Shown here: piece after piece, positions 9,778 to 18,321 of the stretch
How positions within the stretch are numbered: position 1 is the first letter of the stretch
Layout of the letters: every line of letters starts with the position of its first letter
Source of the DNA: Anaerococcus nagyae
Lineage (GTDB): Bacteria; Bacillota; Clostridia; Tissierellales; Peptoniphilaceae
Direction: 5' to 3'
DNA: 42,241 nt
NCBI RefSeq assembly: GCF_017874535.1
Contig: NZ_JAGGLS010000012.1
Coordinates: 1 to 42,241 of the forward strand
The notes under the pieces: generated by a model
What the model saw: the letters and a program-made list of their open reading frames with translations, nothing else
What the model was told of the DNA's origin: nothing
Database searches by the model: none
Position numbers and translations under genes: made by a program

Positions 9778-12700
9778 TTATTTAGTTTTTGATCTTTTAT
9801 AGGTTTTATCATTTTGATAAATACCATAATACATTAAAGCTAATAGCATCAATGCAGTACCGCCAATAGCAAAAGCAATCTTTGGACCAGAGCCACCTGT
9901 TGATGGATAGGTCGGTTTATGATTTATGACTTTTACTTGACTAATTTTTTCATCATCCTTAGAATTTGTGATTATAAATTTTTCATTATCTTCATTGTCT
10001 GATGATATTGTAGCTATTCCATTTTCTACAATCACCGTCCAAATTGTTGACTCTATTATATAACCTTTAGGAGCCTTGCTCTCTTTTAGATAATATATGC
10101 CTTGTGGCAGATTATCAAAAGTTATTTGACCGCCAGATGTTGTTTTCACTTGCTTTTCATCTTTTAAAGTCAAGATTTTTTCTAAATCAGAATCTTCATA
10201 AATTGTAAATTCTGCTCCATCAAGCTTATTATCCGAATCATCAACTTTTAAGACTTCAAATCTACCATTCTTTGACTCTTCTTTAGTATTTTTAATTGTA
10301 AATGTTAGAAGTCCGTCTTCTTCTATACCATTGATCCCTTCTATGCTTACCTGACCTTCTGGATCAACTTTAACATTCCATTCTAAATTTTCGTTTTTAT
10401 AACCAGTAGGAACTTTTGTTTCTTTTAATGTATAATTCTCATTAGCCTTTAGATTATCAAATATAATAGGATTTTCTTCTTCTGATGTTGTCTTAACAAT
10501 ATCTTTAGTTAAATCTCCACCACCTAAGGTAAATTCTGCACCTTGAAGTAGTTCATTTGTTTGTGAATCTACTTTTTTAATAGCGAACTTTGCTTTAACA
10601 GTTTTGCTGTTAACTATGGTTGTAGGATCTCCAAGGCTAAAGTTCTTAGCTTGTATATTTCCATTTTCGTCTATTTCAAATATATATTCTTCTGATCTAT
10701 TATAACCAATTGGAGCTTGTTCTTTTAGGGTATAGATTTGATTTGTAGGTAAGTTAGTAAATGTAATTACATTATCATCAGATACAGATTGGTATTTACT
10801 ATCATGATAGCTATTACCATTTTGATCATATAGTGTAAAGTAGGCATTTTTATCATCAGATTCTGGTAAATTCTCTCTAATTTCTACACCATATTTCCCG
10901 TTATCCGAGAATACTTTTTTAAACTTAATTTCAGATCTAGGTGTTTTTTTAACCTCATATGTTATAATATTTTGAACATCTGTAACAAGTTTATCAGTTG
11001 TAGTATCAAATGAATGATAAACTTTTATTTCAACATCCTTATCTAAAGTTTCATAAGATATATATTTTTCTTTGTTAGTTATATCTTTTGTATCAGGTAT
11101 TGAAAAGAATATATCATTTACTTCTTTTTTATATGTTTTATGTCCACCATAAGGATTATCATTATATACTCTATTCTCACTAGCCGAACCATCTTCTTCT
11201 AAAATTTTTCCCTTACTGCTATTTTTATCATATACAGATGGATCAATCTCCTTAGACTTTCGTGATATCCTATACATATTTTCTGTATAAACGTCTATTA
11301 TTCTAGCAATTACAGCTTGAGTAACATGATCTTTATATGCCTTTTCCCAATTTTCTTGTTCTATTAAATAGATAGCTCTTTTAATATCATAGTACATTTG
11401 AACATTGTCTCTATTTTTATAAGCATTTGGAAGCCCTTTAGGGAAAGCATATCTTGCAAACAATTCTGGACTAGGATTGACTATAGCTTTTTGATAATAT
11501 TTACCCCCTGTTTGGAAAGGATTAGGGATGCCTAGATTTATACAGTAAGCAGTCATTTTTTCATCATCAAATATCATTCTTCCATCAGTATATGTTAAAT
11601 CTTTGTATATTTTATCTTCGTATTCAAAATTTAAACTGTTATTATCTGATGGAGTTTCAGGCATTTCATAATTAGTTGAAATATAATATGGATTTGATAA
11701 ATTATCTATAGTACCATTATTTTTTGTACTCCACTTAAATGAAAATTCAGTATCAACATTAGGTTTTACATCCTTAGCTTTAACTTTAATTATATATGAA
11801 TCTTTATTGCTATCAGTTGTATAAGTAGATCTAAGAGTAATATTTGACTTATTATCATCAAAATTAACACTATTTTTATCAGTTATATTTTCAAGCTCAC
11901 CTAGCTTTGTTAAAATAGTAGATTTTTTAAGAGCATCCTTATATTTTTCTGTATCACCATATGGAATTTTATAAATACTAACATCGTCAATTTTCCCATT
12001 TTTAGCCATATTTATAGTTATATCAGAATCATTACTAATTTGACTAATAACTTCTGGCCTTAACCATATATAATAACTTAAATCAGCATTCTTATAATCG
12101 GCTATAGCTTTTTCATAAGTATTTACAAAATCATTTGACTTAACAAAAGAATATCTTATATTATCACCAATATCCTTAGAAATATGTGTGCCAATTGCTT
12201 GTGACTCTGTCCATTTATCAGTAATATATAAGGACTTTACAACTCCATTACTATCTTCAGAAGGATTATTATTACTTTCTGGATAAACTTTTAATCCAGG
12301 CAAATACTGTCTTGGCCCATTTTGTGGAATAATTTTAAACCCAACCGTAATAGGATTATTATCAGTAACCATAAAATCATACATTTGTTTTATAGGAACA
12401 GAAGTATCAGCTGATATATTTTTTTCAAAAGTATATCTTATTTTATACTCACTTAATTTTTTAGCTCTAGCTACTAAATTGTTATTTTCGTCATAGAGAT
12501 CATTAATTTTATTTTTAGCAAGCCCAATATTATTAGTAGACTCTATATCAAAATATCTTCCAGATGGAATATTACCGCCAGGAATAGTTAAAGTATTCAT
12601 ATTAGAGATCAATAAGAATTTTTTGTTTTTAAATCCATCTGTAACAGCAAATACATCTCCAGTAGTTTTTCCCTTCTTGGATTTTTCTATAAGTTTTTTG

Positions 12701-14487
12701 ATGGCATCAGCATTTTTAGTATATATTTTATCTGCATCTGCATCAGTGAGGCCATACTTTTCTTCCAAATCATACATATAATTTTGGAAGTTTTCTATTG
12801 TAAGATCTTTTTCTTTTAATTTTTTTTCTACTAATTTATCAACCTTAGTTTCTTTTACAGAATTTATATTAATATATAATCTCTTTGTTAAATCTTTTAA
12901 GTTTATATTAGAAACTTTATATGACTTTTCATCAAGACCTGATATTAAGCTTTTGATTATATCTTCAAATTCTGATTTTTCTAATCTTTGTGTTGATGTT
13001 ACCTTTTTGATTTGCTCTACAAAATTTTCCCAATCTATTTCCCCATCATTATAATCTTGTAGGGAATCTGATATCTTATTGATACTATCTTCTAAACTTT
13101 CATCTAGTTTGTCTTCTTTTTTGTATATCGTTAATAAGCTATCTTTGTTAAGTTCTATAGCTGATGTAGATTTTTCATTTTTTGGATTCCTAGAAAAATC
13201 ACGGTCAGTTTGACTTGATATGATATTAATGGAAGATTTTAACTTTGATCCTTTTTTAGAAAAATTATCATGAAAAGAATCTTCTTTTTTACTTTTTGGA
13301 TTCCCAGAAAAATTATGGTCAGTTTGGCCTGTTATGATATTATTGGATGTATTTGACCTTGATTTATTTTTGGAAAAATTATTAGATATTTTATCTTGAT
13401 TTTCTCTATTTTCTCCCGCTTCATAATTCGGATTTATGATTTGTGTATTGTTATAGTCAAAAGTTTTTGAATTTGTATTTTCTTTTACTATTGTGCTTAC
13501 TTCCACTTTTGCTATTTGTCCTTGCGGAATTGTTAATTTAATACTTTTACTAAATGGTAATTCCTGGCTGAAATCTTTATTAAGTACAAATCCTTTATCC
13601 GTTGCTTGATAAAAATCTATTTTTATCTTGCTTTCATCTGTAGTTTGACTATCATCTAGGTTAAAGTCATATGTAAATGGTTTTGAATCTGATGAAAGAA
13701 TATAATCTGACCAGGTGATAGTAGCTGGTTCGTAACCGAATACTTTTTTATTTTTATCTTTATATAATCCTTTTACTAAAGATATATTATTATCATCTTG
13801 CAATCTGAGTACTTGTTCATTTAAATTATCTACTGATTGAGCTTCTAGAGAATATCTACTTTCATAAATAGGATTATCATTTTCTGTAAAAACCATATCT
13901 AAGGCAAGGATTGGGGATTCCTTTTCTAGACTTTGTATCTTTTTTTGATCTAATTGTGCACTTAAGTAATAAACTACCCCTACTTCAGGATTTTCTGTTG
14001 TAATAGCTAAACTATCAATATTTTTATCTGAATCTAATAATCCATTAGGATCTGCTTTTTCATATTCTATTTCTGCTTCATTATTATTTTTATCTAGACC
14101 CGTCACCCTATCTAATTTCAATTCTTTGAAGTCTGTATTGCTAGCTGTAGCAAAACTTGCTATTAGTTTTTCTGTTTTGTCTATTGGAGTTGTTTTGCTT
14201 TTTACAGCTATTCTGTAATCTATTTTACCTGTGGCTTTAGATAAGTTCGCAGATTTTTCTATTCTATAGTCTATTGTTTCATCTACTGTAACTTCACTTT
14301 TGAATAGACTGGTCTCTGACGGACTGTCTGTTCTTTCTGATTCTTCATCTTCCATTACTGATGGTTCATGATTATAATTTTTTGGTGTTTGGCTCGATGC
14401 AAATACATTTACTGGAAAAGCCATAACAATAGCTAAGCTTAATGCCAATAGCTTAACCATAAATTCTTTAATATGATTTCTTTTCAT
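9778..14487 (-). CDS. Large Cna-B, thioester-domain wall-anchored adhesin
   Basis: A 1569-aa paralogue of the giant adhesin downstream. ATG at 14487 has AAAGGGGAG four bases upstream. A signal peptide ends near VFA. The N-terminal 350 residues match the giant protein closely (for example SANLSK(A/S)TGKIDYRI in both). A low-complexity linker with a 38-residue tandem repeat follows, then a helical segment, a beta-rich region, and a candidate thioester domain with Cys982 (AYCINLG) and Gln1057 (VTQAV). Three Cna-B-type repeats have E-boxes such as YTLKETKVPTGY and YYLKESKAPKGY. YPSTG starts at residue 1527, before a hydrophobic helix and a basic tail. The role is probably surface adhesion, with covalent thioester capture of a host target inferred from the domain family. 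It has its own terminator-like hairpin, so it is likely transcribed alone. Confidence 0.87.
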   Translation of the reverse strand: MKRNHIKEFMVKLLALSLAIVMAFPVNVFASSQTPKNYNHEPSVMEDEESERTDSPSETSLFKSEVTVDETIDYRIEKSANLSKATGKIDYRIAVKSKTTPIDKTEKLIASFATASNTDFKELKLDRVTGLDKNNNEAEIEYEKADPNGLLDSDKNIDSLAITTENPEVGVVYYLSAQLDQKKIQSLEKESPILALDMVFTENDNPIYESRYSLEAQSVDNLNEQVLRLQDDNNISLVKGLYKDKNKKVFGYEPATITWSDYILSSDSKPFTYDFNLDDSQTTDESKIKIDFYQATDKGFVLNKDFSQELPFSKSIKLTIPQGQIAKVEVSTIVKENTNSKTFDYNNTQIINPNYEAGENRENQDKISNNFSKNKSRSNTSNNIITGQTDHNFSGNPKSKKEDSFHDNFSKKGSKLKSSINIISSQTDRDFSRNPKNEKSTSAIELNKDSLLTIYKKEDKLDESLEDSINKISDSLQDYNDGEIDWENFVEQIKKVTSTQRLEKSEFEDIIKSLISGLDEKSYKVSNINLKDLTKRLYININSVKETKVDKLVEKKLKEKDLTIENFQNYMYDLEEKYGLTDADADKIYTKNADAIKKLIEKSKKGKTTGDVFAVTDGFKNKKFLLISNMNTLTIPGGNIPSGRYFDIESTNNIGLAKNKINDLYDENNNLVARAKKLSEYKIRYTFEKNISADTSVPIKQMYDFMVTDNNPITVGFKIIPQNGPRQYLPGLKVYPESNNNPSEDSNGVVKSLYITDKWTESQAIGTHISKDIGDNIRYSFVKSNDFVNTYEKAIADYKNADLSYYIWLRPEVISQISNDSDITINMAKNGKIDDVSIYKIPYGDTEKYKDALKKSTILTKLGELENITDKNSVNFDDNKSNITLRSTYTTDSNKDSYIIKVKAKDVKPNVDTEFSFKWSTKNNGTIDNLSNPYYISTNYEMPETPSDNNSLNFEYEDKIYKDLTYTDGRMIFDDEKMTAYCINLGIPNPFQTGGKYYQKAIVNPSPELFARYAFPKGLPNAYKNRDNVQMYYDIKRAIYLIEQENWEKAYKDHVTQAVIARIIDVYTENMYRISRKSKEIDPSVYDKNSSKGKILEEDGSASENRVYNDNPYGGHKTYKKEVNDIFFSIPDTKDITNKEKYISYETLDKDVEIKVYHSFDTTTDKLVTDVQNIITYEVKKTPRSEIKFKKVFSDNGKYGVEIRENLPESDDKNAYFTLYDQNGNSYHDSKYQSVSDDNVITFTNLPTNQIYTLKEQAPIGYNRSEEYIFEIDENGNIQAKNFSLGDPTTIVNSKTVKAKFAIKKVDSQTNELLQGAEFTLGGGDLTKDIVKTTSEEENPIIFDNLKANENYTLKETKVPTGYKNENLEWNVKVDPEGQVSIEGINGIEEDGLLTFTIKNTKEESKNGRFEVLKVDDSDNKLDGAEFTIYEDSDLEKILTLKDEKQVKTTSGGQITFDNLPQGIYYLKESKAPKGYIIESTIWTVIVENGIATISSDNEDNEKFIITNSKDDEKISQVKVINHKPTYPSTGGSGPKIAFAIGGTALMLLALMYYGIYQNDKTYKRSKTK
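13187..13356 (-). repeat. 114-bp imperfect tandem repeat inside adhesin gene
   Basis: Within the linker of the 1569-aa adhesin, the stretch from 13187 recurs from 13301, a 114-base (38-codon) period. It encodes paired blocks such as GQTDHNFSGNPK and SQTDRDFSRNPK. The matching place in the giant paralogue has a single block. Confidence 0.65.
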
Positions 14488-14729
14488 AAATCTCCCCTTT
14501 GATTTATTCTTTTATTTTATTTATTATAATTCTAATTTATCATTGTTTTCAATTATACTACTAATTACATATGAATTGTAGAGATTTATCATACTTTTAG
14601 GTATATTAGCTCAAAAAACCAATATATTTTAATTTATTAATCTAAATATTTAATTTTTAAATATTAGGTATAATTTATTTTGCTTTAAAAGAATACTGTC
14701 AACATTTTATCACAATGCAGCAAAAATGT

Positions 14730-14744
14730 CTAGTGAAATACTAG
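14730..14744. promoter_or_regulatory. Near-palindrome CTAGTGAAATACTAG, candidate operator
   Basis: A 15-base near-palindrome 27 bases upstream of a perfect TTGACA. A near-identical site (CTAGTGGAATACTAG, opposite orientation, one base different) lies upstream of the pilus tip-adhesin gene at 22983-22997. A shared regulator of surface genes is inferred; no regulator gene is in the window. Confidence 0.4.
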
Positions 14745-14859
14745 GTATATATTAAAAAAATATTTTTATCTGATTAAATATAATAAAAAATAAGATAATA
14801 TAATGAATTATAATATGATATTTTGTATTCAAAGATAATTAATTTATTGTGTACAATAA

Positions 14860-14889
14860 AAAACTCTAAAGTGGACACTTTAGAGTTTT
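14860..14889 (-). terminator. Terminator of FCT-like pilus operon
   Basis: A perfect 14-bp stem, AAAACTCTAAAGTG (14860-14873) with CACTTTAGAGTTTT (14876-14889), and a minimal loop. It is followed on the minus strand by TTATTG and directly abuts the fctB-like stop codon. Confidence 0.8.
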
Positions 14890-14891
14890 GT

Positions 14892-15617
14892 TTAGGATTT
14901 TCTTGATATTATTTTTTTATTTAAAATGGTAATAGCTGCAATAGCTAATATAAGTATAATGAGCCAAAGCCGCATTCCTTCCACACCAGTCTTAACATTA
15001 GAGGAAGAATTTTTATTATTTCTATCTGTCTTATCAATTGGTTTATTTGGATCTTCTGGATATTCAGGCTCTTTCTTACCATCAGTATTGTCAGGATCTT
15101 TTGGTTTTATAATACTACCATCTTTTCTATGCCTATGTGGATCATGATTTTTAAATACAATGTTAGTTACCTTCCCCTTATCAGAAGTTTTTTTATCATA
15201 ATTACTATCATCATAAGCATAAGTGCTTATCGTAAGTCCATTCTTATTTTCTTGAACAAGATAAACTAGCCTATAAACTGTTCTATCATACCTGACCCAT
15301 CTATTATCTTCTTCTATATCTTCATTATTTTGATACACTAAATATTCATATTTGCCAACCTTATCAAATTCTGGGATAAAGTTAAATTTTAAGTCACCTA
15401 TACCATAAAATTCATCTACGCCCTTATGAAGTGGTGCATTATTTATAGGATCAATTTTTATATCCGATCTATGAGGCGAATTATTCCATTTTTCATCTTC
15501 ATAAAACCAATCCACCCCAATAGGTACTGCCTGATTAATAGCATATGAATCTATAAATGGAAATAAGACAATTATAGATGTTAATATTAATTTGTATACT
15601 TTTCTAAATGATTTCAT
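14892..15617 (-). CDS. FctB-like minor/base pilin with proline-rich tail
   Basis: A 241-aa wall protein, likely the minor pilin that ends the pilus and attaches it to peptidoglycan. It has a signal peptide (about residues 1-26) and one beta domain with an FctA/FctB-family core (FIPEFDKVGKYEYLVYQ, residues about 78-94). A proline-rich, charged segment follows (about 165-205). Then come the sorting motif NVKTG (207-211), a membrane segment and a basic tail. Proline-rich tails before the sorting signal are typical of streptococcal base pilins (FctB, GBS52). It is the last gene of the operon and starts 3 bases after the class B sortase, with GGAG inside that gene's 3' end. The NVKTG motif differs from the PPPTG/IPTG of its partners, which fits separate handling by a housekeeping sortase. 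That last point is inference. Confidence 0.75.
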   Translation of the reverse strand: MKSFRKVYKLILTSIIVLFPFIDSYAINQAVPIGVDWFYEDEKWNNSPHRSDIKIDPINNAPLHKGVDEFYGIGDLKFNFIPEFDKVGKYEYLVYQNNEDIEEDNRWVRYDRTVYRLVYLVQENKNGLTISTYAYDDSNYDKKTSDKGKVTNIVFKNHDPHRHRKDGSIIKPKDPDNTDGKKEPEYPEDPNKPIDKTDRNNKNSSSNVKTGVEGMRLWLIILILAIAAITILNKKIISRKS

Positions 15618-15620
15618 TAA

Positions 15621-16370
15621 TTATCTCCATTCAGGTCTTAGTACACCTAGTATTATCGTTCTACCATTGGTAGTCGCTTTCTCACAGGTAGATAAGGCTA
15701 TGATTTTATCCTCTCTTATATCTATATCTCTTTCTTGGAGCTTATTTTTTCTTGCGTGGTCGATTAAATTTTGTCTTTGTACTAAAGATTGTGTAGTCTT
15801 AGGATTAAATATTATTTGATCATATGCATCAATTTTGCTTACCATAAAGATCTCTATACGATAAGTTTTATCTGGTAAAAAAAGTGTTCCATATTTATGC
15901 TTATCAAAATATTTCTTATCTTCAAATAGAACTACATCTCCAAACATCCCACCACGTTCCATATGATGACCATATAAAAGTGAATAAGGATCGGTAAAGT
16001 CTCTGTTATTCCTATAGTCAAGAAATATAGACCCACTTAAGGCAAACTTCTTGTATACATCCTTGTTGATATATTCCATATTGTCCTCACCTTGGACAAT
16101 TGGATGATCGATATTTGTATCATCAATTGTAACCCAGGCAACGACATCTTCATTTATCTTCATCAAATCCCAAAGAGTAGGATTCTCTCCATTTTCAGAA
16201 ATTTGTGGCTTGAATTTGAGAAGCTCATCTCCTGCAAATCCTCCACGAAATAACATATAAGAATTCCAAAGGGAGTATCCTGCAAAAAGTATAACTAGTA
16301 TGAGTAGCAATGCTACTATTCGATCTAAAATTTTCTCGCCAATACGCGATATATTAGCTAATACTTGCAA
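15621..16370 (-). CDS. Class B-type pilus-assembly sortase
   Basis: A membrane-bound cysteine transpeptidase that should cross-link the FctA-type pilins. Numbered from TTG at 16370 (249 aa), it has an N-terminal membrane helix (about 17-37), catalytic His135 in YGHHM, Cys229 in LSTC and Arg237 in NGR. The spacing and long insert before the Cys fit class B rather than class C, as in the SrtC/SrtB enzymes of GAS FCT-3/4 islands. A longer reading from TTG at 16388 is open, but its first codons are AAAGGAGAT, which looks like the ribosome site for the 16370 TTG, so I prefer the shorter form. It sits between the backbone pilin and the base pilin, as in FCT-3. A small hairpin separates it from the pilin gene. 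Confidence 0.85.
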   Translation of the reverse strand: MQVLANISRIGEKILDRIVALLLILVILFAGYSLWNSYMLFRGGFAGDELLKFKPQISENGENPTLWDLMKINEDVVAWVTIDDTNIDHPIVQGEDNMEYINKDVYKKFALSGSIFLDYRNNRDFTDPYSLLYGHHMERGGMFGDVVLFEDKKYFDKHKYGTLFLPDKTYRIEIFMVSKIDAYDQIIFNPKTTQSLVQRQNLIDHARKNKLQERDIDIREDKIIALSTCEKATTNGRTIILGVLRPEWR

Positions 16371-16403
16371 ATACTGATCTCCTTTCAAATTATATATGTA
16401 AAT

Positions 16404-16420
16404 TCACCCCAAAGGGGTGA
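16404..16420 (-). other. GC-rich hairpin between pilin and sortase genes
   Basis: TCACCCC and GGGGTGA form a 7-bp stem around a 3-base loop, without a U run. It lies in the 60-base gap between the major pilin stop and the sortase start, where it could stabilise the pilin mRNA or lower sortase expression. Confidence 0.55.
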
Positions 16421-16430
16421 TAGAGTTATA

Positions 16431-17483
16431 TTATGCTAATTCTTCTTCTTTTTTGTTGTTTTTAAAGTAGATAAAGAATATTACTCCTGCTGCTGCAATT
16501 GCTAGTACAAATGGTGCAATGTTTTCAATAAGACCAGTTGGGATGTCACCTTTTCTTGTATTTGTCCAAGTAATCTCCCCGTTATCTGCAACTGTAAATG
16601 TAACACTAGCACCTTCTTTTGTAACATCTGCATTTTCTAATTTTCCATCATTATAAGATACTTTAGCTTTATAACCTTGTTTGTCTTGAGTATCTTTTTC
16701 AGTAATTGTAATTTTATCTCCACTAGCTAATCCAGTAATTTCAAATGATCCACCATTTCCAATTTGACCTGCTGATACTGCATTTTCGCCTGACTTAATT
16801 GGAGTATTTCCATTTAATCTTACGGATGTATTTTTCTTTCCTTCAGCTTGAGCTAAAGCAATTGTAAATTCAAATGTATCAGATAGATCAGCTTGGTTAC
16901 CATCTATTTTTTTTGTTACTTTCAATGATTTTTGAGATAATTCGTTAGTAAATTTAAGTGGTGCTTTTTCTCCATTTAAAGAAACAATATAGTAAGCAAT
17001 TTTTCTTCCTGTACCGTTATCACTTGTAACAAATACATCTACATCATATACTTTTTCATCATCTTTCATACCTGAAATACCAGAAGCTTTTTCACTAACT
17101 TTATATCTATAAACACCAGGTTGTGCTTTATCTACCGCTTCTTGATTTACTGTAAGTTGTTCACTACCAGTTGTTTCTCCAGCTTCTAACTCTATATTTC
17201 CATCACCTATACCAATTAGTGGATCTGCACTTGTACGAGATTGGTAGCCAGAATAAGCTGGTGCATCTGCTGCTTTTATTTCATATTTAAATGTACCACC
17301 ACCAAAATATCCACCTGTTACTTCTTTTTCAATAGATGGTGCTTCTGTTAGCGCATTAGAACTACCCTCTGTATTTATTGAACCTGTTTGTGCTGCAAAT
17401 GCATTACCAACAAATCCACCTAATGTTAATGTTGCTGCTAGTACAACGCCTGTTACTTTTTTAAAAATGTTATTTAAATTCAT
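16431..17483 (-). CDS. FctA/Spy0128-type major pilin
   Basis: A 350-aa backbone pilin. The signal peptide ends at AFA (about residue 30). Two Spy0128-like beta domains follow. In the first, Lys53 (IEKEVTG), Glu131 (KVSEKA) and Asn180 (KFTNE) are candidate isopeptide residues. In the second they are Lys191/192 (VTKKIDG), Glu262 (ITEKD) and Asn308 (TWTNTR). The sorting signal IPTG (314-317) is followed by a hydrophobic helix and a KNNKKEEE tail. In GAS the equivalent motif is VPTG, and such motifs are read by the operon's own class B sortase. ATG at 17483 has AGGAG upstream. The neighbours (SipA-like before, class B sortase after) match FCT-3/4. The residue assignments come from motif position, not structure. 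Confidence 0.88.
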   Translation of the reverse strand: MNLNNIFKKVTGVVLAATLTLGGFVGNAFAAQTGSINTEGSSNALTEAPSIEKEVTGGYFGGGTFKYEIKAADAPAYSGYQSRTSADPLIGIGDGNIELEAGETTGSEQLTVNQEAVDKAQPGVYRYKVSEKASGISGMKDDEKVYDVDVFVTSDNGTGRKIAYYIVSLNGEKAPLKFTNELSQKSLKVTKKIDGNQADLSDTFEFTIALAQAEGKKNTSVRLNGNTPIKSGENAVSAGQIGNGGSFEITGLASGDKITITEKDTQDKQGYKAKVSYNDGKLENADVTKEGASVTFTVADNGEITWTNTRKGDIPTGLIENIAPFVLAIAAAGVIFFIYFKNNKKEEELA

Positions 17484-17507
17484 TTACTTTTCTCCTATTT
17501 TATATTA

Positions 17508-18113
17508 TTAAAAATTACTTCTTCTATAAAGGGCAAATACTTTTCCCTTTATTTCTTTTCTAGTTACTGAACCAAAATATCTGCTATCTTTAGCTCCTCT
17601 TCTCATATCTCCTAGGGCAAATATTTCATCTTCTTTAAGTTTTATAGGAAACTTTATGTCTGTACTAGTTTCTTCATACTGACCTGTTGGATAAAATATC
17701 TGATCTTCTGCTTGATATGATCCGTTTATTATCAGCTGTCCTTCTTCGGAGATATCTACTACATCTCCACCACTTGCTACTATTCGTAGCGCATAGTCCG
17801 CATCATTTTTACCTACCACTACTACATCGCCGACATAATAATTATGGTCGAGCCTGTAGTACATCAACAAGTCACTTGGTACCATTTTTGGAAACATGTC
17901 GTCATTATAGACTACAAAAAATCCAAATATGAAAGTGAACAACAACCACAATACTAAGATGATTAATAATAATTTCTTAAAAAAACTTCTAATTGCATTT
18001 TTATTTGAGACATTAACTCGCTTTTGCCTGATAATTTTATTTATTTCAGTAAAATCTAAATTAGCTTGCGAGGTTTTACTATCCGCTTGAGTAAATTTGA
18101 TTTTTTTACTCAT
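17508..18113 (-). CDS. sipA: SipA-like pseudo-signal peptidase, pilus chaperone
   Basis: A 201-aa type I signal peptidase homologue without the catalytic dyad. One membrane helix (about 46-68) is followed by the S26 fold. The Ser-Met-x-Pro box reads DDMFP (71-75), so Ser becomes Asp72. The lysine before the conserved Arg is Leu109 (ALRIVASGGD). The rest of the family is intact, including GDMRRGAKDSRYFG near the C-terminus. GAS SipA has likewise lost both catalytic residues (Asp in place of Ser) and is required for pilus polymerisation, so a non-proteolytic assembly role is likely. It starts 8 bases inside the preceding small gene, which implies translational coupling, and lies directly before the pilin gene. 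Confidence 0.86.
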   Translation of the reverse strand: MSKKIKFTQADSKTSQANLDFTEINKIIRQKRVNVSNKNAIRSFFKKLLLIILVLWLLFTFIFGFFVVYNDDMFPKMVPSDLLMYYRLDHNYYVGDVVVVGKNDADYALRIVASGGDVVDISEEGQLIINGSYQAEDQIFYPTGQYEETSTDIKFPIKLKEDEIFALGDMRRGAKDSRYFGSVTRKEIKGKVFALYRRSNF

Positions 18114-18321
18114 TGCTATTCTCTCTTAATCGTCTTAGTTCTTTGTCTTTTTCATCAAGTATTGATTCATACTTAATTTTTTGATTATTAAAAGCTTGTA
18201 AGTAAAGGTCTGAAAGCTGCTGGATTTTCACCAATGCATCGCTTTCAGATACCCCTCCAAAAGTTTGCTTTTTAAACTTCAAATCTTTTAAAAATTTTTC
18301 AATATTTTCTAATTCATCCAT
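18106..18321 (-). CDS. Small coiled-coil protein in pilus operon
   Basis: A 71-aa soluble protein with no signal peptide and no membrane segment. The middle reads FGGVSESDALVKIQQLSDLY. This loosely recalls the DivIVA N-terminal pattern (F-x-G-Y-x-x-x-x-V) without being a clear match. It is followed by a charged helix that should form a coiled coil (residues about 45-71, rich in K, E, D and R). ATG at 18321 has a GGGGG ribosome site inside the end of the tip-adhesin gene, which it overlaps by 8 bases; it also overlaps sipA by 8 bases. Such tight coupling argues it is made with the pilus machinery. I know of no counterpart in the GAS FCT operons. The function is unknown; it may be a cytoplasmic assembly or localisation factor. 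Confidence 0.65.
   Translation of the reverse strand: MDELENIEKFLKDLKFKKQTFGGVSESDALVKIQQLSDLYLQAFNNQKIKYESILDEKDKELRRLRENSNE

Larger units (their letters stand above)
14488..14891. other. Promoter region of 1569-aa adhesin, plus terminator of pilus operon
   Basis: No gene is seen. On the minus strand there is a perfect TTGACA (14697-14702), with only weak -10 candidates below it. The palindrome-like CTAGTGAAATACTAG (14730-14744) lies just upstream of that -35. The FctB-gene terminator lies at 14860-14889. The rest is AT-rich. Confidence 0.5.

Noticed and set aside
12861-13356. Repeats in the adhesin genes as a CRISPR array
   Set aside because: They are in-frame protein repeats with a 114-base period and lack short identical repeats with unique spacers.
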